A DNA stretch of 64,000 nt from Hujiaoplasma nucleasis. Lineage in GTDB: Bacteria > Bacillota_I > Bacilli_A > Izemoplasmatales > Hujiaoplasmataceae. Every line of letters begins with the position of its first letter. Positions within the stretch are counted from its first letter, which is position 1. The DNA lies in NCBI RefSeq assembly GCF_013745115.1, contig NZ_CP051151.1:1302001-1366000 (forward strand), read 5' to 3'. The notes beneath the pieces are model-generated. The model had not been told where the DNA came from and did no database searches. It worked only from the letters and a program-made list of their open reading frames with translations. A program made the position numbers and the translations under genes. Below are positions 7,212 to 15,869 of this stretch, piece by piece.

Positions 7212-9548
7212 ATGAAAAACTATGATTGTATTATTATAGGTGACGATATATATGCGCTTATTATAGCGCTCTTTTTGACGAGAAAAATGAGAGACATTTT
7301 GTTGATTAACAAATTATCTCCTTATAAACAAAATACTGAAAAATCTTCTGTTGAATTTAATAAGAAAAATTATGAATTTTCCTATGATTCAGAGGCTGTC
7401 CTTACAGGATTGGATGAATACGGTCTAACTGAAGCTTTTTTAGAAGATTTAGATTTATTAAAAGACTTAGAATACATTAAGTTAGACAATGATTTTGTCG
7501 TAACAAAAGATGGACAAAGAAAGACAAAAGCCAATCACTTTAATGATTTTAAGATATATTTGATGAGGTATTATCCTAAAGCTATTAAAGAGATCAAATT
7601 ATTCTTCGAAGATTTAGAAAGACATTATCTAAATTATCGTGAACAGTATTTAAATTTACTTCATAATAATGATTATACTTTATCGTCTTTGATGGTTGAG
7701 TGGGGAGACTACAATTTAAAAGAATTATTGGATTCTTATTTTGATGATTCTTCTATTATTAATGAATTTAAGACCAATGCTTTTATCAATGGTTTAGATA
7801 TTAATAAGGTGAGTGCCTATAATTTCTTTTCTAATTATTTTATAGGCTTAAAGTCTGGTTTTTATTATATTAAAACACCTGTAGAAAAATTAAGAGCACT
7901 TATTTTAGAAAAAATTAAATTATCTTCTAAGCATTCAATTGTTGATACAGAAATTACTAATATTGTGACCAATGAACATAAAGTAGAATACATTGAAGAT
8001 GAAAAAGGAAAAAAGTATACTGGTAAGTATTATTTTGTCAGTGACCATCCTATAGAGTTTTATAATGATTACTTTAAGGATCTAAATGAGCATGTAAGAA
8101 AGTTAAAACAATATTATCCTAATATTAATAGTCCTGTTGTAAAAAGAACCATGTATTTAGTTTTTGATCCTATTCCAAAAGATATAGGAATAGAACAATT
8201 GATATATTATTATCAAGACAATGATTCAGACACTGAAAAGATAATTAAAATCTTTAATTATTCTGAAATAGACAAATCAGATAAATCTATTGGAAAGTTA
8301 TGTCTTGATTTTACTTATGATAAAACCAAGGGTTTTAACGAAGATAATATTCTTGATAAATTGGTCTTAGCATTTCCAAAATTAAAGTGGTTAGATATTG
8401 GAATAAGTTACGGTGAAGAAACGCCTTATTTAGCGATGTTACGGGAAAGAAGATTAAGAAAATTATCCATCACTGATTTGATTGATTACGAAAGTTTAAA
8501 TCATATTAATGTATATGATAATTTATTTATAGGTGGGGCATTCATTAGACCAGAAGCAAGTTTATATGGAAAGATTCATCAAGCTATAGTTACAGCGGAT
8601 AAGATAGAAGATGGATTATATTTCAAAGAAGAAGATGAAGAATTCTATTATTCAAATGAAGAAGTCTTAATGATGTTAAGGCAAAATTATGATGATACTT
8701 ATTTTGGGAAAAAAGAAGTTCATATTAATTTTCAAATAGGAAAATCAGCTTACTTTTTTAGAATTAAAGGAAAAAACATTATTATTCATAGTGGACGTTA
8801 TTCCAATCCAGATTTATCTATATTCACTTCTAACGATCGGCTGACTGATTTGATTTTTAAAAGAAGATCTTATAAGGAAATTATTAAATCAGATTTCTTT
8901 AAGTGGATGGGTAGTGAAGAAACTAAAAAAGCTTTTTTAAAGAGCTTTGACTTAGATGATCGTTATCGGGAGAATACCCTTCAAAGTTTTAAATCGCCTT
9001 TTAAAAAATTTGGATTATTTTATGTAAATACTTGGATGTTTTTTATTGCCTTAGCTGCTTTTTTATTAAATTATTTTGAAGGTATATATATCTTTTTCCC
9101 TTTGGCTATTCTTTTGATGGTTATGATTCTTTATAAAAAGATTAAGCTTAGAAAAATGAATATTTTCGAAAGTTTAATTTTCTTAATTATATTAGGTTTA
9201 GGAATTTCATCTATTTTTGTTAAAGAAGTTAATCTTCTTACAAAAGATCATTTAATTTTAGGTCCGATTACTCTATTGATGTTTATTTCCGTGATTATCA
9301 ATAAACCACTTGTTAAGAATTCCTTAGTCTATGATTATTCTAAAGAATTTGTTCAAACTAAATTATTTTTGTCTATGACCAATGGCTTGACATTTATTTG
9401 GGCTTTCATTTATTTAACCATTATATTTGGTCCGTTTTTTACTGGGGAAAGGCATATGTCTGTTTTATATAATTTTGTTTTTGTTGGTTTGTTTTTAACC
9501 CATTATTATCCTTCTATTTATGTCAATACAAGCATTAAAAAGAGTTAG
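7212..9548 (+). CDS. FAD-oxidoreductase-like / SCP2-like / membrane fusion protein
   Basis: 778-residue composite. Residues 1-470 resemble the amine-oxidase/phytoene-desaturase FAD fold: an N-terminal beta strand and glycine turn (DCIIIGDDIYA) and a C-terminal NLFIGGAFIRPEASLYG motif. The usual GxGxxG is degraded to GDDIYA and the acidic residue ending strand 2 is missing (LLINK), so FAD binding is doubtful. Residues about 485-582 look like an SCP2 sterol-carrier lipid-binding domain (FRIKGKNIII..PDLSIFTS..KWMGSEE). Six membrane helices follow (about 604-768). The role may be membrane lipid or isoprenoid handling, since ispD and ispF follow three genes later; this is inference. The AAGGAG site supports the ATG. 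Confidence 0.6.
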   Translation: MKNYDCIIIGDDIYALIIALFLTRKMRDILLINKLSPYKQNTEKSSVEFNKKNYEFSYDSEAVLTGLDEYGLTEAFLEDLDLLKDLEYIKLDNDFVVTKDGQRKTKANHFNDFKIYLMRYYPKAIKEIKLFFEDLERHYLNYREQYLNLLHNNDYTLSSLMVEWGDYNLKELLDSYFDDSSIINEFKTNAFINGLDINKVSAYNFFSNYFIGLKSGFYYIKTPVEKLRALILEKIKLSSKHSIVDTEITNIVTNEHKVEYIEDEKGKKYTGKYYFVSDHPIEFYNDYFKDLNEHVRKLKQYYPNINSPVVKRTMYLVFDPIPKDIGIEQLIYYYQDNDSDTEKIIKIFNYSEIDKSDKSIGKLCLDFTYDKTKGFNEDNILDKLVLAFPKLKWLDIGISYGEETPYLAMLRERRLRKLSITDLIDYESLNHINVYDNLFIGGAFIRPEASLYGKIHQAIVTADKIEDGLYFKEEDEEFYYSNEEVLMMLRQNYDDTYFGKKEVHINFQIGKSAYFFRIKGKNIIIHSGRYSNPDLSIFTSNDRLTDLIFKRRSYKEIIKSDFFKWMGSEETKKAFLKSFDLDDRYRENTLQSFKSPFKKFGLFYVNTWMFFIALAAFLLNYFEGIYIFFPLAILLMVMILYKKIKLRKMNIFESLIFLIILGLGISSIFVKEVNLLTKDHLILGPITLLMFISVIINKPLVKNSLVYDYSKEFVQTKLFLSMTNGLTFIWAFIYLTIIFGPFFTGERHMSVLYNFVFVGLFLTHYYPSIYVNTSIKKS

Positions 9549-9557
9549 AGGTGTTTT

Positions 9558-10730
9558 ATGTTAGATTTAGTCTATTATTCAGTGCTTATACTAATCTCAT
9601 CGGTATATGTTCTTGGAATAATTATTTATAAAAGAATCAGTATTTTAAAGTCTATTTTATTTATAATTACTCTTTTAGTCATACTTATTTGGGAGTTTTT
9701 TCCTGATATTATTCCCTTTAATGAATTTAATTATCTTGAAGACCTTTATTATATTTTGTTAGTGACTGTTTTATTGGTTTTAAGTCTAAGCTTTAGATCT
9801 AAAATTAAAGTGACAAGGAATTTAACAGACCATGACTTTTTTGATTTAGAAAAACAATTAGAATCTGTAACCAATACTTCTGAGTTATTAAGAAAACGGT
9901 TTATACGCTCAATAGAACTCATGAATGAAGGTTTGATTTTTTATGAAACAGATTATTCTGGTTTGTATATCACTGATCAAATTAAAGACTTGATAGATAT
10001 TCAAAATAATCAAGTCACAATGGATGATTATGTTAATATTATCTATGAAGAAGACCGGAAAATGTATTTGCAAACGATTAAAAAGTTAAATGAAAAAGTT
10101 CCAAGTTATGAAATGAAATATCGAGTTCAATCTAGAGATACTTATGCATGGGTTATTGAAAAAGGTAGATTATTCAAGCACCAAAAGATGGATCATATTA
10201 TTGCGACCTTGAAACCTGTGAATTTAAAATTATTTCCAGATACTTTAATTGAAGAACTAGATTCTTTACCTTATGAAGAAGAATTAACAAAAACATTGTC
10301 TTCATTAAGAAAAGAAAAAGAAACTTTTTATTTGGTCATGCTTCATTTAACCAATATTCCTGATGTTAATAAAAGGTTTGGAAGAGATGTTGGAAATTTG
10401 ATGATTGCGGAATATGTTAAAAATATGAGATATCATTTTGCTAGAGAAAAAAATACCTTGTTTAGGATTACTGGAATTCAATTCGCTTTGATTATTAAAG
10501 ATGATTTAAAATATCAAAATTTACATCGAGCCTTAACCAGCGGTGGAGACTTGATTAATTTGAAGTTAAGTATAGGTGGTATCCAACAAATTATTTATCC
10601 TAATTTAGGGATTATCAAACATGATCCTTGGAGTAAAATCAATATTAATGAGCTTATTAGTTTAAGTAATAAAGCGCTTGAAGAAGCGATTTCTGACAAT
10701 AAGAATAATTATTCTATTTTTGGAGGATAA
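9558..10730 (+). CDS. membrane PAS-like protein with degenerate GGDEF domain
   Basis: 390 residues. Three membrane helices (about 4-26, 31-49, 60-79), a short coiled stretch, a PAS-like region (about 115-215, with YRVQSRDTYAWVIEKG resembling the PAS core) and a C-terminal domain (about 240-385) with GGDEF-fold hallmarks: FYLVMLHLTNIPDVNKRFG and RITGIQFALII. The latter sits where RYGGDEF should be, so the catalytic GG(D/E)EF is lost and cyclase activity is unlikely. It may be a signal-binding or regulatory remnant. It starts 9 bases after the previous gene, and ispD begins one base after its stop. Confidence 0.6.
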   Translation: MLDLVYYSVLILISSVYVLGIIIYKRISILKSILFIITLLVILIWEFFPDIIPFNEFNYLEDLYYILLVTVLLVLSLSFRSKIKVTRNLTDHDFFDLEKQLESVTNTSELLRKRFIRSIELMNEGLIFYETDYSGLYITDQIKDLIDIQNNQVTMDDYVNIIYEEDRKMYLQTIKKLNEKVPSYEMKYRVQSRDTYAWVIEKGRLFKHQKMDHIIATLKPVNLKLFPDTLIEELDSLPYEEELTKTLSSLRKEKETFYLVMLHLTNIPDVNKRFGRDVGNLMIAEYVKNMRYHFAREKNTLFRITGIQFALIIKDDLKYQNLHRALTSGGDLINLKLSIGGIQQIIYPNLGIIKHDPWSKININELISLSNKALEEAISDNKNNYSIFGG

Positions 10731-10731
10731 G

Positions 10732-11385
10732 ATGTACTCTGTGATTATTTTAGGTGGGGGCTCAGGAGAAAGAATGGGCTTAGGATATAATAAAGTATTA
10801 TATAAAATTAAAGGTTTAACAGTCATTGAACACGCGGCTAAAAACTTTATTCATGATGAGGATTTTAAAGAAGTTTTAGTGGTTATTAATAGGGATGATT
10901 ATGATCAAGTTAAATTACTTTTTAATCATCCAAAAGTTAGGGTTATTAAAGGTGGAAATACTAGGCAAGAATCAGTTTATATAGGTTTGAATGATTTAGA
11001 AGATACATCTTATGTTTTTATTCATGATGGTGCTAGACCTAATATCTCTGCAGAGTCCATTGCAAAAATAAAGGAAAAGGTAAGAGAAGGTTCGATTACT
11101 TTATTTACAAAAGCTAATGAATCTCTGGTTTATCATTCAGGCAATCAAATTGATGAATATATCAATAGAGATATTATAGCTATGATAAAAACACCACAGG
11201 CATTTCTTTATTCTGATATAAAAGAAGCTTATGAATTGGCAAAAAAGAATCATCATGAGTATAAAGATGATGCTTCAGTTATGATCAAGGAAATGGGACA
11301 AAAGGTGTTCTTACTTGAAGGTGAAGAATCAAATATTAAATTGACGACACAATTCGATATTAAAATAATGGAGGAATTATTATGA
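10732..11385 (+). CDS. ispD: 2-C-methyl-D-erythritol 4-phosphate cytidylyltransferase
   Basis: Third step of the MEP isoprenoid pathway: CTP + MEP to CDP-ME. The 217 residues show the nucleotide-binding loop LGGGSGERMG (7-16), HDGARP, the IKTPQAF stretch and the C-terminal GEESNIKLTT typical of IspD. The start is ATG 10732 behind GGAGG; an in-frame upstream ATG at 10678 lies inside the previous gene and lacks this site. The stop overlaps the ispF start (ATGA), so the two are coupled. Confidence 0.95.
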   Translation: MYSVIILGGGSGERMGLGYNKVLYKIKGLTVIEHAAKNFIHDEDFKEVLVVINRDDYDQVKLLFNHPKVRVIKGGNTRQESVYIGLNDLEDTSYVFIHDGARPNISAESIAKIKEKVREGSITLFTKANESLVYHSGNQIDEYINRDIIAMIKTPQAFLYSDIKEAYELAKKNHHEYKDDASVMIKEMGQKVFLLEGEESNIKLTTQFDIKIMEELL

Positions 11386-11873
11386 TTAGAATAGGATTTT
11401 CTAAAGATGTACATCCACTTGTTGAGGGAGAAAAACTATTAATAGGTGGTATTGAAATTGAACATTATAAGGGCAGTTCTGGATACTCAGATGGGGATTG
11501 TTTATTACACGCTATTGCGGAATCAATTTTAGGGGCTTTAGCACTTGGAGATTTAGGGAAGTTTTTCCCGGATGATAATCCAAAATATAAAGATTATGAC
11601 TCTAAATTAATTTTAAAAGAAGTCTTTGATTATGTTCAAGGTAAGGGCTATGAAATATCTAATCTAGATTGTATGATTTCTTTACAAAAACCTAAACTAA
11701 GACCTTATATTAATGGTATGAGAGAAGTAATTGCTGGTATATTAAAATGTGATATAAAAAGAGTATCAATAAAAGCCACAACTCATGAAGGTTTAGGATT
11801 TGTGGGTGAAGAAAAAGGAATATTATGTGAAGCTATTGTTTTACTTGAAAGGTCTGATTTTATCTACGATTAA
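11382..11873 (+). CDS. ispF: 2-C-methyl-D-erythritol 2,4-cyclodiphosphate synthase
   Basis: Cyclises CDP-ME-2-phosphate with loss of CMP in the MEP pathway. 163 residues, the usual family size. Conserved zinc and active-site stretches are visible: KDVHPL near the N terminus (usually FDVH), SDGDCLLHAIAESILGA, LGDLGKFFPD, and near the C terminus KATTHEGLGFVGEEKGI. The ATGA overlap with ispD indicates coupled translation. ispE and the other MEP genes are not in this window. Confidence 0.95.
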   Translation: MIRIGFSKDVHPLVEGEKLLIGGIEIEHYKGSSGYSDGDCLLHAIAESILGALALGDLGKFFPDDNPKYKDYDSKLILKEVFDYVQGKGYEISNLDCMISLQKPKLRPYINGMREVIAGILKCDIKRVSIKATTHEGLGFVGEEKGILCEAIVLLERSDFIYD

Positions 11874-11942
11874 TTCAAGGTAAAATTATTATCATTCTTT
11901 TGCTTGATATGATAGAATAGTTATGCTAAAGGAAGTGATATT

Positions 11943-12212
11943 ATGATAGAGTCTGAACATGGAATGTTTGATATGATTAAAAATTATCGAGATGCTTTTG
12001 TTCTCGATGATTTTAATCAATTGTATGTTGATTACTTTAATAAATATATGTATATTGTCGGGGATTATGTAGCTGGTAAGTTAAGATTAAAGGGATTTAA
12101 TGAACAGAACTTTAACACGATACCAGACTATATTGTTGAATCTTGTGCCCCTAATTGTGCATATTATATCCTTAAGAATAACGAACCTAAAGAAGAGAAA
12201 GGAAGTGAATGA
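11943..12212 (+). CDS. yutD: YutD-family protein
   Basis: 89-residue cytoplasmic protein matching Bacillus YutD (YutD-like family) in the YIVGDYVAGKLRLKGF core and the C-terminal CNxxCAYYILK-like motif (here CAPNCAYYILK). The molecular function is unknown. It starts a three-gene unit with nfu and pgpA that corresponds to the yutD/yutI/yutG neighbourhood of Bacillus. The ATG follows AAAGGAAGTGAT. Confidence 0.85.
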   Translation: MIESEHGMFDMIKNYRDAFVLDDFNQLYVDYFNKYMYIVGDYVAGKLRLKGFNEQNFNTIPDYIVESCAPNCAYYILKNNEPKEEKGSE

Positions 12213-12213
12213 T

Positions 12214-12450
12214 ATGGAGTATGAACAAATTATTGAAGAAATTAAGGAAGTCATTGAGTTGATTAGACCTTATATAAATAGAGACGGTGGAGACATCGAA
12301 TTTGTTAAATTTGAAGATGGTATTGTATTTGTTAGATTTTCGGGTGCTTGTGTAGGATGTGCAGCTATGGATTCTACCATGAATGATCTTGTTGAAGATA
12401 CTTTATTAGAAAGAGTGCCTGGTGTCATTGGAGTGGAGTTAGTAGTATGA
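12214..12450 (+). CDS. nfu: NifU-like Fe-S scaffold (Nfu type)
   Basis: 78-residue NifU C-terminal domain protein that assembles or carries Fe-S clusters. It has the RPYINRDGGDIEFVKFEDG opening and the CxxC ligand pair in CVGCAAM. The start ATG 12214 directly follows the yutD stop behind GGAAGTGA; an earlier in-frame ATG (12100) lies inside yutD and adds a non-homologous 38-residue leader. It overlaps the next gene by 4 bases. Confidence 0.92.
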   Translation: MEYEQIIEEIKEVIELIRPYINRDGGDIEFVKFEDGIVFVRFSGACVGCAAMDSTMNDLVEDTLLERVPGVIGVELVV

Positions 12451-12962
12451 GAAACGAAGTGGTCCAATCAAATAAAAAAATGAAACAAATTGCTAGAGAT
12501 TTATTGATTGAACGTGGCGCTAAAATTGAGGATATTGCGGATATCGTTTATGAATTACAAAAAAAATATATATCAAACTTAACCATGAAAGATTGCATGG
12601 ATGCCATTGAAAGAGTTTTGGATAAAAGAGAAGTTCAAAATGCTATTTTAACTGGTATTGAATTAGATAAACTTGCTGAAAAGAAAATGTTGTCTGAGCC
12701 TTTACAATCTCTTATAGATAGTGATAATCCACTTTATGGTATTGATGAAATTCTTGTTTTATCAATTGTGAATGTTTATGGTTCTATTGGTTTTACCAAT
12801 TTTGGTTATGTTGACAAACTTAAACCAGGTATTATTGGTAAGTTAGACGAGGAAGGTAAAGCTGAAAATCGTTGTAATACATATTTAGACGATATTATTG
12901 GCGCAATTGCAGCTGCAGCTGCTTCATCTATTGCTCATAATTTTGAAGATTTAAAAGAATAA
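12447..12962 (+). CDS. pgpA: phosphatidylglycerophosphatase A family protein (YutG-like)
   Basis: 171 residues, close to Bacillus YutG, a PgpA-family enzyme expected to dephosphorylate phosphatidylglycerophosphate. Family blocks: KREVQNAILTGIELDKLAEKK, EPLQSLI, YGIDEILVLSIVNVYGSIGFTN and the acidic LDDIIGAIAAAAAS near the C terminus. Unlike E. coli PgpA it has no obvious membrane helices, as in YutG. ATGA overlap with nfu; a terminator follows. Confidence 0.85.
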   Translation: MRNEVVQSNKKMKQIARDLLIERGAKIEDIADIVYELQKKYISNLTMKDCMDAIERVLDKREVQNAILTGIELDKLAEKKMLSEPLQSLIDSDNPLYGIDEILVLSIVNVYGSIGFTNFGYVDKLKPGIIGKLDEEGKAENRCNTYLDDIIGAIAAAAASSIAHNFEDLKE

Positions 12963-12986
12963 TCACTTACGATTATTCTTTTTTTT
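12957..12986 (+). terminator. Rho-independent terminator after pgpA
   Basis: 8-bp stem GAATAATC/GATTATTC, 6-base loop, run of eight T; overlaps the stop codon. Confidence 0.88.
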
Positions 12987-13006
12987 GATTTCAAGGGATG
13001 TCTTGC

Positions 13007-13034
13007 TTGATAATTATCGAGATTGTGTTATAAT
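13007..13034 (+). promoter_or_regulatory. promoter of the S1-domain gene
   Basis: TTGATA (13007-13012), 16-bp spacer, TATAAT (13029-13034) preceded by TG one base upstream, so it has both a -35 and an extended -10. Confidence 0.78.
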
Positions 13035-13064
13035 ATTTACAGTTTTCTTTGAGGGGTGTTAAAT

Positions 13065-13397
13065 ATGAAACAAGGTGACATCGTCAAAGGTCGTATAACT
13101 AATATTAAATCTTATGGAGCTTTCGTTAAAGTAGAAGATAAATATGATGGTTTAATCCACATATCTGAAGTTAGCGATGGGTTTGTAAGAAATATTGAAG
13201 ACTATCTCACTGTAGGAGATGAAGTAACTGTTGAAGTTATCAAAGTAGAAGGTGACAAAATAAGTTTCAGTTATAAAAGTCAAAATAAGACCAGACGTAA
13301 AAAAAGAGAATCTACAGAATTAAAAACTGGATTCGGACCTTTAGCTGATCAATTAAAAGCTTGGGTAGATGACAAGTATGAAAAAGACGGCGAATAA
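13065..13397 (+). CDS. S1 RNA-binding domain protein (YugI/CvfD-like)
   Basis: 110 residues: an N-terminal S1 domain (about 1-72, GDIVKGRITNIKSYGAFVKVE..GLIHISEVS) and a basic linker KTRRKKRE with a short C-terminal tail. It resembles the single-S1 general stress protein 13/YugI/CvfD group, which bind ribosomes or mRNA. ATG 13065 is used, 8 bases after GAGGGG; the GTG at 13056 overlaps that site. It is a single-gene transcription unit with its own promoter and terminator. Confidence 0.87.
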   Translation: MKQGDIVKGRITNIKSYGAFVKVEDKYDGLIHISEVSDGFVRNIEDYLTVGDEVTVEVIKVEGDKISFSYKSQNKTRRKKRESTELKTGFGPLADQLKAWVDDKYEKDGE

Positions 13398-13414
13398 TCA
13401 TTCGTTGTTTTTTT
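13388..13414 (+). terminator. terminator after the S1-domain gene
   Basis: 8-bp stem with two G-T pairs (13388-13395 with 13400-13407), 4-base loop, seven-T run. Confidence 0.75.
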
Positions 13415-13417
13415 AAT

Positions 13418-13446
13418 TTGACAAAAGTATCTATTTATAATATTTT
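13418..13446 (+). promoter_or_regulatory. pgi promoter
   Basis: Consensus TTGACA (13418-13423) with a 17-bp spacer to TATTTT (13441-13446). The better-looking TATAAT at 13436 is only 12 bp away and so poorly placed. Confidence 0.5.
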
Positions 13447-13463
13447 TAAATTGGAGGATAATT

Positions 13464-14798
13464 ATGAAAGAAAAATATTTAAATTTAAATTATAATAATG
13501 TATTACCATTTGTAGAATTATCTGATTTGAAATTAATGCAAAAAGAAATAAATCAAGCAAGAAAAACATTAGATGAGAAAACTGGTTTAGGAAATGATTA
13601 TATTGGATGGACAAATCTGGTAGATGAAATTAGTCCTGAACTTATTGATGATATTCAAATAACAGCTAAAAAAATAAAAAAACAATCAGATGTACTGGTT
13701 GTCATTGGAATTGGAGGATCATATTTAGGTGCTAAGGCAGCCATTGAGTATATGAAACCTTACTTTCCTAAAAGAAAAAGTTTAGAAGTTGTATTTGCTG
13801 GTCAAAATTTATCTTCAACTTACTTGAGTGAATTATTAGACTACTTAAAGAAAAAAGATTTTACAGTCAATGTTATATCTAAATCAGGTACTACAACTGA
13901 ACCCGCTGTTGCTTTCAGGGCTATTAAGCAATTGTTAGAAGAAAAATATTCATATGATGAAGTAAAAGAAAGAATTATTGCAACAACTGATGCATCTAAG
14001 GGTGCTTTAAGAACCTTAGCTGATCAAGAAGGATATAAAACATATATTGTTCCTGATGATATTGGTGGACGCTTCTCTGTTTTAACACCTGTTGGTTTGT
14101 TACCTATAGCTGCGGCCGGTATAGATATTAAAAAAATGTTAAGAGGCGCTAAAGCTGCTAAAAGAAATTATAAAGTGAAAGATATATATAAAAATGATGT
14201 TCATATGTATGTGGCTTTAAGAAATCTTTTATATCGCAAGGGTTTTGCCCTAGAATTATTGGTTAATAATGAGCCTAAATTGAATTATTTTTCTGAATGG
14301 TGGAAACAATTATTTGGTGAGTCAGAAGGTAAAGATTTAAAAGGTTTGTTTGTTTCTAGTGCATCCTTTACTACTGATTTGCATTCTTTAGGTCAGTTTA
14401 TTCAAGAAGGAAAAAAAGTATTATTTGAAACGATGATTGACATTCAAGAACCTGAAAAAGATTTGTATATAGGTCATGATAAAAATAATTTAGATCAACT
14501 TAATTATTTGGAGAATAAATCAGTTGATTATGTTAATAGACAAGCTTTGAAAGGTACTATGCTAGCTCATCTTGATGGTCAAACACCTAATATGTTAATT
14601 ACAATTCCTAAAATTGATGCATATAGTTTTGGATATTTAGTATACTTTTTTGAATTAGCTTGTGGTATTAGTGGTTATGTTTTAAATGTTAATCCATTTA
14701 ATCAACCAGGAGTTGAATCTTATAAAAAGAATATGTTTGCTTTACTAGATAAACCTGGATACGAATCATTAAGTAAGGAATTAAAAGAAAGAATATAA
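13464..14798 (+). CDS. pgi: glucose-6-phosphate isomerase
   Basis: Interconverts glucose-6-phosphate and fructose-6-phosphate in glycolysis. The 444 residues match the short Bacillus-type enzyme. Motifs: IGIGGSYLGAKAA, the phosphate-binding SKSGTTTEPA, and GGRFSVLTPVGLLP. GGAGG lies 8 bases before the ATG. Monocistronic, with a terminator shared with the convergent lipid kinase gene. Confidence 0.97.
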   Translation: MKEKYLNLNYNNVLPFVELSDLKLMQKEINQARKTLDEKTGLGNDYIGWTNLVDEISPELIDDIQITAKKIKKQSDVLVVIGIGGSYLGAKAAIEYMKPYFPKRKSLEVVFAGQNLSSTYLSELLDYLKKKDFTVNVISKSGTTTEPAVAFRAIKQLLEEKYSYDEVKERIIATTDASKGALRTLADQEGYKTYIVPDDIGGRFSVLTPVGLLPIAAAGIDIKKMLRGAKAAKRNYKVKDIYKNDVHMYVALRNLLYRKGFALELLVNNEPKLNYFSEWWKQLFGESEGKDLKGLFVSSASFTTDLHSLGQFIQEGKKVLFETMIDIQEPEKDLYIGHDKNNLDQLNYLENKSVDYVNRQALKGTMLAHLDGQTPNMLITIPKIDAYSFGYLVYFFELACGISGYVLNVNPFNQPGVESYKKNMFALLDKPGYESLSKELKERI

Positions 14799-14800
14799 AA

Positions 14801-14833
14801 AAAGACCCCTATACATTTTTGTATAGGGGCTTT
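14801..14833. terminator. bidirectional terminator between pgi and the lipid kinase
   Basis: Perfect 10-bp stem (14806-14815 with 14820-14829), TTTT loop, flanked by A-run and T-run, so it works on both strands for these convergent genes. Confidence 0.93.
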
Positions 14834-14840
14834 AAATATC

Positions 14841-15704
14841 TTATTTTAAATCATTTTTAGAAAAAGCTGAGAAACTTTTTGTGCCAATAGCTTTCACAGA
14901 GATTTCTGTAACAGAATCAGATACTTCTCCATCAGCTTGGAAGTAATTGGCTTGATGGAAATTGACTTTTATATTCTCACCTTTGATGACTGTAACATAT
15001 TTTTTGATTTTTTCGTGAAATCCAGAATAGATGGTCATCAGTAAAAATTGAAGTAGGAATTTACTTAATCCATGAACGACCATGACATAATATGTCTTAT
15101 CAGCTATATTGGCTTTTGGAGCTGCTTTCATACCACCGCCAAAATATTTTCCGTTTTGGATGGTTACTAGAAAAGCTTTTTTGAAAGAATATGTTTTTGA
15201 ATCTACTTCAAGATCAATATCTTGTGGTTCGTATTCGATAATTGATTTAAATACATTAAGAAAATACGATATCTTATTTTTCTTTTGATCATTGTTCACG
15301 TAATGGCATACCAATCCATCAAAACCTAAGCCACAACCATTGATGAATTGTATAGGCTTCTCATTGTTTAATAAGGCTTGTCCAATAACAACTTCTGTTT
15401 TCTTGACTTGCTTAAGCGATCTTAAGAAATCATTTCCTGAGCCACTTTTAGCCAAGTGGATATTTTGAGTGATTTTACTTAAGTCAGTAGAGTTAATAAA
15501 ATAATTGATTGATCCATCTCCGCCTAATAATAAAATATCAGTGATATGAGTTTTATCTTGTAGGTATTCAACTAGATCATCTATTTTTAAAGTAGATCTG
15601 ACAATAAAAGCTTGTTTATTTTTTTTAAACAATCGAACAATTTTTTTAGTTTTCTTACGAGATTTTCGATTGCTAGATAATGGATTATGTAAAATGAGAT
15701 ACAT
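14841..15704 (-). CDS. diacylglycerol/lipid kinase family protein
   Basis: Soluble lipid kinase of the DagK_cat family (DgkB/YegS group), which phosphorylates diacylglycerol or a similar lipid. 287 residues. ATP-binding LLGGDGSINYF (59-69, the GGDGT motif) and SGSGNDFLR (87-95) are visible, then the beta-sandwich domain including FGGGMKAAPKA. Strong AAAGGAGG site before the ATG. It is divergent from tsaE and convergent with pgi. The exact lipid substrate is not decidable from sequence. Confidence 0.88.
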   Translation of the reverse strand: MYLILHNPLSSNRKSRKKTKKIVRLFKKNKQAFIVRSTLKIDDLVEYLQDKTHITDILLLGGDGSINYFINSTDLSKITQNIHLAKSGSGNDFLRSLKQVKKTEVVIGQALLNNEKPIQFINGCGLGFDGLVCHYVNNDQKKNKISYFLNVFKSIIEYEPQDIDLEVDSKTYSFKKAFLVTIQNGKYFGGGMKAAPKANIADKTYYVMVVHGLSKFLLQFLLMTIYSGFHEKIKKYVTVIKGENIKVNFHQANYFQADGEVSDSVTEISVKAIGTKSFSAFSKNDLK

Positions 15705-15741
15705 AAGATGTTCCTCCTTTAAAGGCTTGTCATCTATGATT

Positions 15742-15750
15742 ATTATATCA
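15742..15750 (-). promoter_or_regulatory. extended -10 promoter of the lipid kinase gene
   Basis: On the minus strand TGATATAAT, about 38 bases before the ATG at 15704; no -35 is obvious. Confidence 0.5.
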
Positions 15751-15825
15751 TAAGATATGATTTTCTAATCTTAAAACCTTAAATTTGATTTTGATATCGG
15801 ATAAACTATGAATTCATTGTTTTTA

Positions 15826-15834
15826 TGATATAAT
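15826..15834 (+). promoter_or_regulatory. extended -10 promoter of the tsaE operon
   Basis: TGATATAAT (TATAAT at 15829-15834), about 36 bases before the tsaE GTG. Confidence 0.55.
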
Positions 15835-15869
15835 ATTTAATAGATTATTGAAAGAAATTAGGAGATAAA

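Noticed and set aside
9558-10730. Active diguanylate cyclase or GdpP phosphodiesterase
   Set aside because: GGDEF is replaced by ITGIQF, and no DHH/DHHA1 domain is present.
12270-12467. Minus-strand ORF across nfu
   Set aside because: Antisense shadow of the NifU-domain gene; low-complexity S/T/P composition.
13436-13441. TATAAT as the pgi -10
   Set aside because: Only 12 bp from the TTGACA; spacing unsuitable for sigma-70-type polymerase.
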